From Auriscalpium vulgare (Eukaryota > Basidiomycota > Agaricomycetes > Russulales > Auriscalpiaceae), in contig JAHBBC010000033.1 in NCBI GenBank assembly GCA_019915015.1, forward strand, positions 62,001-126,000: 64,000 bases of DNA, read 5' to 3'. The position numbers and the translations under genes were made by a program. The notes beneath the pieces were generated by a model. That model made no database searches and had not been told where the DNA came from. It saw only the letters and a program-made list of their open reading frames with translations. The stretch's first letter is position 1; each line of letters starts with the position of its first letter. This document shows positions 56,031-64,000 of the stretch, piece after piece.

Positions 56031-57279
56031 ATGTCCCTCCCCGCAGCGTCTGCCACCGCCGACAACCTCGACCTCCTCCGCCTGTTGACGCAGGCCCCCT
56101 TCGCTGGTTTTGACCTTGGGGATGCCGAGCGGGAGGTTGCGCTACGTCTAGAGTGGGCCGACAAAGTCAACCAGCTCGTGGTGCGTGCTGGTCCCCGACC
56201 GCGTCTTTTCCCGGCTTGGCTGATGAAGAACTCAATTCCAGACCCTTTCTTCAATCCGCGCGTCCCGCAGCCTGCGCGATCTTGCCTTCCACTTCACTTC
56301 GCCGATCCTCGAGTTCATGGTGAAGCTCGTTCCAGCGTCCGCCCCTCTCGCCCAGCGCTTCGAGGGCACCCTCATGCGTACCCTCCCCGACTCAGCGCGC
56401 GCCAGCCCGCGGTGGTCCCAGATGTTCTCCCCTTTCCCTGCCGACGCTACCGACGCGGAACTCCACGTCTTGATCACCATCGTGGAGGCTGGGCTCTGGA
56501 CCGTGTACTACTTCGGAGACGGTTCTGTCGAATCCTACCTCCATGAAATCACGGAGTTGCATGGCGCCTTCCCCACCCTGCGTCCTCAGGGGATGCAGAG
56601 CTGGCTCCTACGTGATTTCGACGCCCGGGCCGTCCATGGGATGTTTGTTATTACCCGCGAAGACGCCGTGTGCCGCGCCCTGGCCTACCACGTCCGCGGT
56701 GCCTCCAGCTCCCCCCACTCTCGTGCCTACGCGGGCCGCCTCACCACGGGCGTGGTGTACTACCTATTGGGGGGCCTCGCGGAGGACTCGGTGGATATGT
56801 TACGGGACTTTACCACCATTTCCGAGGCCTTCGACACGTTTCGCGATATTTGGGCGGACTGGCCACTGGTGTTGGATCGCCTCGACATGCGCTGGGCCGC
56901 GATGGCAACCTGTATGGGCGGGATGCTGGACGCATGGGGATTAGGGTCCCGCCTCCTGGCCAACCTCCAGCCCGCAGACTTCCTGGTCCAGGATATCAGC
57001 GTGGCCTCGATTCGCGCCATCGAGCAGATCAGTTCTGCGCGCCTCTCGCACATCTCCTCCTCCCAAGCCATAGCTGAGATACCCCTAGGCTTCGATGCCA
57101 TAGTCCATCCCTCGGACCAGCCGGGCCCTCTTCCCTTCCCCGCGCACCCCACGGTACCAGCGCCGACGGCCCCCTCCGCGTCTCCTACCTACGCCGGGGA
57201 GATACCGCCGCCCATCGCCAGCTCGGAAGAAGTCGAGGAGGGGGAGGTGATCGAGCTTCTGATGGAGCGCGAGGAATAG
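56031..57279 (+). CDS. Cassette gene 1, unknown function
   Basis: Exons 56031-56180 and 56242-57279 (61-nt intron, phase 0) join to 1188 nt, 395 residues. The protein starts MSLPAASATADNLDLLRLL; after the intron it reads TLSSIRASRSLRDLAFHF. It is mostly helical with aromatic-rich stretches (TIVEAGLWTVYYFGDGSVES, GVVYYLLGGLAEDSV) but no clear membrane helix. The C-terminal 60 residues are Pro/Ala-rich and acidic (EEVEEGEVIELL). A TATA box precedes it. The two genes that follow have the same plan of a short first exon, an intron and one long exon. I recognise no family. Confidence 0.6.
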
Positions 57280-57618
57280 GTATATTCCCGGGCCAATGTC
57301 TGTAGAATGTTCCATAGCTATTGAAATGGAACCAGGAGCCATGTGCGGCTTCCCCCTGTCCCTGTGCCACGTTTCGCGATGCCTTGCGATAAGCTCCTGG
57401 GCCCATGCCGGAGGCTCCGTCTGGGTCGCGATCTGTCGCGATAACCCACGTTGGCCGGAACTCCGGCGAGACCCTCGTGTTTTGGTCTTCGCGCTGTATC
57501 GCGACGCCGCGATGGTGTGCCTCTTTCCCTACTCGCGCCGCCTATATGAGGGGGCTGCGACGATGGCCTTTTCCAAAAAAACCCTCAACGCCCCAGTCCG
57601 TCCGACTACCTCCTCCAC

Positions 57619-58799
57619 ATGCAGGCCGTCCTACTCCGCGCGTTTTCGCGTTTCCGGCTGTACCAGCTGTTGATACATCCGGTTGAGGTGCCCTTGCCTG
57701 GTGCCGACGCTTCCTCATTTCCCGCGGCCGCCGTTGCCTGGCTTCAGGAGATCTCCGACCTATTGGTGCGTCGTCCCGCGGCCCTCTTTTCCCTCATCCC
57801 GGCCTCGTACTGACGTTGTCTTCGCTTCTTCCCCCCTTTTCAGCAGGACCATCGCGAGACGTCGCATTTTACCCTACCGGCCCTCGCGTCCATGACCGTC
57901 GTCTCGACGCTCTCCTACCTAGCGGAGCGCTTTCCCGAAACGTTCGAACAAACCGCCCCATTCGCGCGAATATCGTAGGAAATATTCCGTTCGGAGGGGA
58001 CAACGCCCCGGGGCAGCCACCCAGCGTCGCTCTGCTTCCTCACGTGGTCCATGTGGACTCCTTGGCCCACCTGGTGGAGCGCTCCGTTTGGTTGCTGTAC
58101 CGTCACCAACTTCACGGCCGGGCAACTTTCGAGGTCAACTTGGCAGCGCTGTTCGGCCCCGAGTTTGCCCCCCGTCCCGACGGCCTTGCCACCCGTGTTG
58201 CCGAGTTATTCCTTCGCGACCTCGATCGTTTGAGTGACGACCTCGACCACGCCGACGGGCTGGTCGGGGCCCTCATGCTCCCCTTGAACCGCGCCGTGAT
58301 CGGAATGACCCACCCCCGCGACATTGGCGTCCTCGACTTCCTTGCGGCCGCGAGTCCCTCGTTGCAGGCTGCCCATCGTGCGAACGTCCGTGAAGCCGCC
58401 GACTATCTCGTTCCCGGCCTCAAGTTGGTCGCGGAGCTTCGCGACTTCGTTTGGGCGGACCAATTGAACGCCAGCCACCTGCGCCACGCCGTCACTCGCC
58501 TCGAAGGCACCGCGGGAAAGCTGCTGTACGATGCCTGCGAAGTTGCCGCGGTCCTCGACCACCTCGCCGGTGCCGGTCCTATGCGCCGTATGCTTACCGC
58601 CCTTCCCTTCCCGCCGCTTACTCACCGAGTCATCCGCCGCGGCTCTATCGCGTTCTCGTGGGGGGTCCCCAACCTTGTTGAGGTCGTGGGCCCGAGGCCT
58701 CCTGATGCCCTGAGTCGACGGGCTGGTCGTAGGAATGGGGGTAACCGCGCCCGGACTCCCGCGCCCAATGGTGCGTCTGGGTCCGGTGCGCCCGCGTAG
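57619..58799 (+). CDS. Cassette gene 2, unknown function
   Basis: The proposed start MQAVLLRAFSRFRLYQLL is at 57619. The first exon runs to about 57768-57779, a roughly 75-nt intron ends tttttcag near 57843, and the long exon continues to TAG 58797-58799. The main frame reads GPSRDVAFYPTGPRVHDRRL, NIPFGGDN, LAHLVERSVWLLYRHQL and ADYLVPGLKLVAELRDFVWA. It ends in a basic Gly/Arg/Ala tail (RRAGRRNGGNRART). The exact donor is uncertain because the obvious one (gtgcgt) gives the other frame. A TATA-like tatatga lies 75 bp before the ATG. Helical, no known domain. Confidence 0.5.
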
Positions 58800-59078
58800 C
58801 GAGCGATTCCTGTAATTTGCCCAAGGCGCCCTTAGGGCCCAGTAATGCCATTCCGTTCCCTATCCCTTCTTCTTGACTCGCGCGCGAACGCTCGCTAAGC
58901 CGTGTGAAGGTAAGCGCCGCACCTGTCGCGGCCCGGCGGGCCCGCTCTGCTTCCACGTCGGAAGCAAAAACCCACACGCTGGCGCGGCGCCCCGTCTTAA
59001 CGCGACGCGTTGCGCCTCGACCTCTCCGTCTCTCTCTTTCCTCCCCTCACCTCTCCCTATCTCCCCCCTTCCCTGGCC

Positions 59079-60777
59079 ATGTCTGCGTTCTCCCGCCCTA
59101 TCAACCTCAGGAAACGGCTGTCCGCCGTAGAAGCGCTCGTCGCCTCCCTCCCCACAGTCGACTCCGCCCACTACGGCGAGTTCGCCGCGAACTGGGAGTC
59201 GGCCACGGTGAGTGCCCACGGCCTCTCGCTCCCGACGCCCTGCTGACCCTCCCTTGTGTCCAGTCCGCCTATGCTGAGGTGTTGGGGAGGACCCCCCGCC
59301 GTCCGAGGTGCTGGACAGGATCGGGGCCGTGTCCGCCGTTGTTGACGCCTGGCCGTCCTCCGGCCCCTCCCCCACGCCGTCCTCACCCGCCATCCCCTAC
59401 TCCACTCCCGTCGCCGCTCCCCTCTCCCGTCAGGCTGGCAAGCGGGCCCGCGCCGACAGTGCCCTCCCCGCGCCTTCTGTCCGCCCCCCGGTCTCCTCCA
59501 CGCCTCACCGCGCCGCCGCCCGCGCTTCCCCGCCGCCCACCAAGCGCAACCGCGAGTCCGCCCCCTCCGAGGCTGACGCCGAGGCCGAGGTCGACGAGCT
59601 AGATGAGGCGGGGACCCGCAGGAGCCCGTCGCGCAGCGCACCCGCGGCGCCACCAAACTCCCCGCCCCCCGATCAGTCCCCGCCGCCGCCAAGTCGAAGG
59701 GCAAGGGCAAAGCCGTCCGCAGTTCCAAGCGCCCTGCCAACGTCCCCTCCGGCTCCCTCGTGCCTCCGCCCGCCGCCACTGTCCCCTCTTCCGAGGCCGG
59801 CTCCCCCGCGCCCGCCGCCGACCCTTCCACCTCCGTCAAGGGCGCCAAGATCCCCGTCGCTGACACCTTCCCGGGCCGCCGCCTTCAGGTACGTCGCCCT
59901 TTTCTTGTCCGTCGTGTTGCGCCGCTTACACTCCGACCCTCAGGCTTCCGCCCCCTGCTACCGCTGCGCCACGATGGACTCCCACCCCACGTGCTTCTTC
60001 ACGGACGTCAGCGGCCGCCAGTGCCATCGCTGCTTCGTGGGCCACCACAAGTGCGACGACGGTGTCCGCGGGACGCACTTCTACGTGGTGGGCAGCGACG
60101 GAGTCTCGCAGGATGTCGACCCTGCCGGCATCCATGTCCGTCCCCGGTCCTCCGCCTTCGACTGGGCCGACCACCCCGACCCTGCCGGCGCCGTCCCCAT
60201 CCTCCGCTACGACTCCCCGCCGCAGCTTTTCCGGACCTACAACGCGCTCACGGAGGAGCTCAACACCATCAGCGTCAACTACGCGACGCTCGACGCCCGG
60301 GCCCGCGGCATCGTCGCTGAGCGGAACTGGGTCTGGCAGACCCTGCAGCAGCTCGGCGACCCCGCGTTCCCTGCGCCTGCTGGGGGCCTCATCTCGCCGC
60401 AGGTTGGCCCCTTCGATCCGCCGCGCCGCATCCCTCTCCCTGCTCCCCCCGCGTTGCGCGCCGCTTCTCCCGCGCCGGCCAGGCCTGCCTCGCGCCTCCT
60501 CCTCGCGCCACCCTCGTCGGCTCTCATCGCCTCTTCCCTCCCGCTGCTTAGCGCCGCCGTCGTGCCTCTCGTCGGTCGCGCCTCTCGCCTTCCTTCCCCC
60601 GTGCCTCCGGTTGCTCCCGCCGCGCCCTTCTCGCCGCTCGCCGCTGCCGCTCCTCCCGCGTCGGACCCTGCCCCCGGCCCTACCATGCCTACCGCCGCCG
60701 CTCCCTCCTTCGAGGATGTCGGCACGCCGCCCTCCGCCGCGGCTGATGGTCCCGCTGACCCCGCGCCCGCCGCTTAG
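59079..60777 (+). CDS. Cassette gene 3 with a six-cysteine, Zn-cluster-like motif
   Basis: ATG 59079 opens MSAFSRPINLRKRLSAVEAL. A first intron follows GCCACG (gtgagt). A long Pro/Ser/Ala-rich region with a basic, nuclear-signal-like part (AKSKGKGKAVRSSKR) comes next, then an intron at 59889-59943. The six-Cys block follows, CYRC ... C ... CHRC ... C with spacing C-x2-C-x8-C-x9-C-x2-C-x6-C, close to a Zn2Cys6 layout. After it comes a helical segment (FRTYNALTEELNTISVNYA) and a Pro/Ala-rich tail to TAG 60777. One frame change near 59605, in a G-rich run, is needed to join the basic region to the upstream part. It may be a sequencing error or a disabling mutation. A DNA-binding role is an inference. 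Confidence 0.5.
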
Positions 60778-61249
60778 CCGCTTGCGAGCCTTCTTCAAAA
60801 GGAGTCGCCCCTGCTTCAACAGCAGAGGGCCTTGGTGCTTCGATGCGGGGGGCGTTCCTCGTGTCCTAGGTGGGGGTTTCGGCGTCTCGCTGTCGTGTTG
60901 TCCGCTCGTTATCGGTCTGTTCATAGTTGTTCGCTATCCGTCGCTACCTCTTTGCTGTGTACATAGAATTCGCTATCCTGCTATGTTGTGAATAGAGTCC
61001 ATTGCTTGTGTCACAGTGTGAGCGTGTCCTATCGCGTTTCCGGCGCGACCTCAGCCTTGTTCCAGACCCTTGAAGCCTTAGTCGGTGCCTGCCCAGTCCG
61101 AGCTTCGCTAGCGCTCGCGACCTCGACTTATCGTCCTGACTCGTCTCCATCCGTACTTCCAGCTGTTCAGTCCTAAATACCACCGTCTAATCCTCCCCCC
61201 AACTGAAATATCGACTGTCCTCAGTCGCCGTAGTGCTGGGCGGTACTTT
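60778..61249. other. Gypsy 3'-end signature and LTR-like region
   Basis: In minus orientation the integrase stop (61250) is followed by a short inverted repeat (actgaggacagt), then a purine tract GGGGGGAGGA (61191-61200 complement), then about 300-400 bp that should be LTR. The expected TG at the LTR start is not seen, so the exact border is unclear. Confidence 0.4.
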
Positions 61250-62215
61250 TTAGACGGTGATCTCGTCGTCATTGTCATCGTCTTCCCTGGTGGGGTCGTC
61301 TGCTTCCTCTTCATGAATGGCATCGTGATCCTGCCTATCTTCATGAAGTAGCTCGTCCACCCTGGACTGTGGGACGTCCAGAAATTCGGGCAACTCTGGC
61401 AGCGCAATGTTCGTTCGCGCGAAGTAAGGCAGGACGCGAAACTCCGCGACCGGTCGGTCGAAGAGCGCACCGTGGAGGTCCGCAAGCACGTAAGGTCCTC
61501 CTTTCCGTCGGCCAATTACCACGAACGGTCCATCGTAGCGCGGAAGCATTTTTCGATCTAATGACTTCTCGTACCGCGTGAACCGTAGGAGGACCAAGTC
61601 GCCTCTCTTGAAATTGTAGTCGCGAATCGTCGCTTCGTGGTCACGTTCAAATTTTACCGCCGCGATACGTCGCGCTTCAAAGACTTTGTCGTGGATGGTC
61701 CTTAACTGGGCTTTTCTCTTTTGTAGGGCCATTGCCCTGCGCGCTATGAGGTCTGTGGAAGACAGTAGAGACTCGGGCGGAGGCATCAAGTATGAAGCCT
61801 CGATGATATCCAGCGGCATTAGCGGCTGCGTTCCTGTTACCGCGAAGTATGGCGAGCAGCCCATCCTCCGCCTGATCGTTATCCTGTCCGACCAGAATAC
61901 CGAGTACGCAACCGATGACCATTTTGCAGCATTTCCATCGGCTGCCTTGTAGAGCGCTTGACGTACGTCGAAGTGAGACCGCTCGACTATTCCGTTGGCT
62001 CGCGAATTATATCCCGATATTCGAATGTGCCGGACTCCATACTTATGCGACAGGGATTCCAAGGCCGACACGAACGGTGCGCCGTTGTCCGTGACCACTT
62101 CTCGCAGGGCGCCCCACCGGCACAAGACGTCTTCGAAAATCCATTTCGCGATGGCGTCCGCTAGTGTTGCCGGAATACGATGCGCCTTAAGGTCGATACA
62201 ACGATAATATCACAT
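61250..62215 (-). pseudogene. Gypsy retrotransposon integrase, 3' part of pol
   Basis: From about 62215 the minus strand reads IDLKAHRIPATLADAIAKW, then VVTDNGAPF with the second catalytic Asp, then GIVERSHFDVRQAL with the catalytic Glu, HRMGCSP-like RRMGCSPYFAVTG, a helical region, and the C-terminal GPFVVIGRRKGGPYVLADL (GPY/F module) typical of Ty3/gypsy. It ends in a very acidic tail (DDPTREDDDNDDEITV). The first catalytic Asp, RNase H, reverse transcriptase and gag are absent; homology stops abruptly at 62215. The product would join retrotransposon cDNA to chromosomal DNA. No stop lies inside the fragment. Confidence 0.88.
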
Positions 62216-62731
62216 TATGCCCATACGTGGAACCTTAATGTCACATCAATACACCTTAAGGCCAGTCGGCAAATTCCGTGATGCACAGCACCTGATGCGA
62301 CGCGCGATATGCAGAGGCTGCCCTTCCTCCGACAACACTCATCCCTCCTCACCATTGTCGTCTACGCCTCTCCTTGAATCCCAACGTGCGCTCGGGGGCC
62401 CAAGCTCTGCCCGTAACCATGTCGTCATGCACCACCAGCGGCTCCATCGATCATTGTCGGCTCGGCTACTCTGAAGATGACTGCGGGGCGGGCGGCGGCG
62501 GGACAGGCTCGTTGAGGGTTAGCGGCGGTGGGGATGCGAGCATCTGTTAGTTGGAAAGATGGAGCTGCATGATATCAGAGGTATTTACCCGACATTTTCT
62601 TCGACATTGTACTCCACTGTGTAGTACTTAATGTCACTTGCTGTCCCTGTCATCCATCGAGCGCAACCTCGTCCGCGCGACATCCTACGCCACTGCCAAT
62701 GGCACTTTGGCTCTTTATTCTCTATTTCATT
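62216..62731. other. No supported gene
   Basis: Between the integrase break and the hAT transposase start. Short ORFs only; no LTR or terminal repeat was recognised. Confidence 0.35.
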
Positions 62732-63962
62732 ATGGCGTCGCTCTGCTCGTGCGGAGACCGCGCAGCATGCGCCGGTGTATGCCGCCGAGCTGCCGCTCAA
62801 CCCGCCCATCCTATCACATCCTCACCTTCGTCTGGCCCAACATCTTATTCCTACCCGTATCCGGGTGCAGTTCCGCCGCACTCCACCCCTCAACTTACCA
62901 GTTACTCCGATTTCTGGACCGAGTTCAACTCTCCCTCCGCGCCATCCACACTCAATTCCACCATACCTCTTGGATCGCGACAGGGCCCCCATCGTCCATC
63001 TACCCCACCACAGATTATTCTGGGTGATTCTACTAGCTCCGTCAACAATACACCGTCAAAGCGGAAACGGTCAGGCGACAAGTCCGCACATCATGCACGC
63101 AAACGCGCCAAAGGCCCATCCAACTCCCAGCTCTCCCCAGTGCTCACCCATGCTATCACCGCCACATCCGGGGCCCTTCCAACTGCGCCAGCAGTGCACG
63201 GTGTCGGTCCGCCTGTGGCACTCGACGTCGGTGCGGTGTCTTCAATACCTCGTGCATCGCAACCTGTCCCCCGCTACCAGTCCTTACTGCAGAAGAGCAA
63301 GGACTCCACTGCAAACGCGACGGACGTCTGGTATTTTGTACGGCCTCTGGACACCGACTCCCAGCCTTCTTCGCTCCCCGAAACGGAGCCGATCCTGACT
63401 TCGCGGCCGAAGAGGGCGAAGTATGTCGGCTGTCGATTGTGTTCGTACGTCTTCCACAGCGGTGCACGTATCTGTGCTTAAGTTAACGAGCGCCCGCAGG
63501 TTCCCGGACAACTGGCACGTCTGGAGCAATGAGAATTCTCAGACTGTCGCCATTCGCAAACATCTCAGGGGGAAGCACGGTTTGCTGTATTCGCAGACCG
63601 TGTTGAATGAGAAACTCAAAGGCTGGGACCAGCCTGGAGGGCCTATGCATGAGAGTGACACGAGCCGCACATACGTGCGCCCAGAGTTTACACTGGACGG
63701 CTTCTACGAGCGGCTGATCCGCTGGATTGTTGTTGATGATCAGGTAAGTTCCTCAATTTCTAGCAGCGCCCGTTTTGGTTCCGTAGGCTGACGGAGTTTG
63801 TTACAGTCCATTGATGTCGTCGACTGCCCGGAGCTCCGGGACCTTCTACTTTACATCGGAACACATATCGACGACGCCGACCTCCCACATCGAACAAAGG
63901 TCACGGAGCTGATCATCGCTCGATTCAAGGTGGAATACGATGCTATGATCAAGGACATCCAG
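62732..63962 (+). CDS. hAT-family transposase, N-terminal part (runs off the window)
   Basis: Exons 62732-63444, 63500-63743 and 63807-63962 are followed by a donor gtatgc; more exons lie beyond the window end. The first 230 residues are Ser/Pro/Thr-rich with a basic patch (SKRKRSGDKSAHHARKRAK). DVWYFVRPL is followed by a BED-type zinc finger (CRLC, W, then HLRGKHG) across intron 1, then GFYERLIRWIVVDDQ, CPELRDLLLYIGTHI and YDAMIKDIQ. This is the usual start of hAT transposases in mushrooms, which cut and paste DNA transposons. An in-frame ATG at 62699 would add a hydrophobic leader and is less likely. Whether the catalytic DDE part is intact cannot be seen. Confidence 0.85.
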
Positions 63963-64000
63963 GTATGCTTATCATACTCTCTGATGCGGCTGTGCATTAT

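Noticed and set aside
59926..60924. 332-codon minus-strand ORF, Gly/Arg-rich
   Set aside because: Antisense of the six-Cys exon of cassette gene 3; composition follows from high GC.

Overview
The window is nuclear DNA of a filamentous basidiomycete, most likely an Agaricomycete. Genes carry many short (about 48-61 nt) GT-AG introns, some with CTAAC-type branch sites. The gene and element families (trehalose phosphorylase, C14 caspase-like proteins, MYND proteins, a hAT transposase, an APE-type LINE and a gypsy integrase) fit that group. There are no operons, ribosome binding sites or CRISPR arrays, and I recognised no tRNA or rRNA gene.

Layout. 0.8-3.8 kb: two divergent multi-exon genes of unknown function, one with a SAP-like tail. 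3.9-5.6 kb: short tandem repeats and a frameshifted trehalose phosphorylase remnant. 5.9-12.5 kb: a complete glutathione transferase among repeated copies of a plus-strand gene that I call the GGYI family and a minus-strand small membrane-protein gene. 13-17.3 kb: a relic and an intact copy of a caspase-like (C14) protein. 19.3-24.4 kb: intact minus-strand GGYI genes, one of them a two-unit fusion, with a repeated 15-bp palindrome-rich motif. 24.97-33.76 kb: a full-length LINE with two ORFs, an A tail and a perfect 14-bp target-site duplication. 34.1-40.9 kb: two more intact caspase-like genes and a C-terminal relic. 41.3-47.8 kb: two MYND-finger paralogs, one frameshifted. 48.3-52.6 kb: an FAD-linked oxidase plus broken oxidase, GGYI and flavin monooxygenase pieces. 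53.4-55.3 kb: a third MYND copy, cut off next to a GC-rich repeat block. 56.0-60.8 kb: three co-oriented unknown genes with the same exon plan, lying between two copies of a gypsy 3'-end signature. 61.25-62.2 kb: a gypsy integrase fragment. 62.7 kb to the end: the N-terminal half of a hAT transposase.

Taken together this is an accessory, rapidly turning-over region. Four lineages (GGYI, small membrane protein, caspase-like, MYND) have duplicated locally and exist side by side as intact genes, fusions and relics, and the region has received LINE, gypsy and hAT insertions. The most unusual content is the GGYI family (nine units at eight places). It has an invariant intron position that splits a conserved cysteine codon, a tandem in-frame fusion and shared upstream motifs. 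I know of no function for it. All exon boundaries are read from splice signals and paralog alignment by eye; no transcript data were available.
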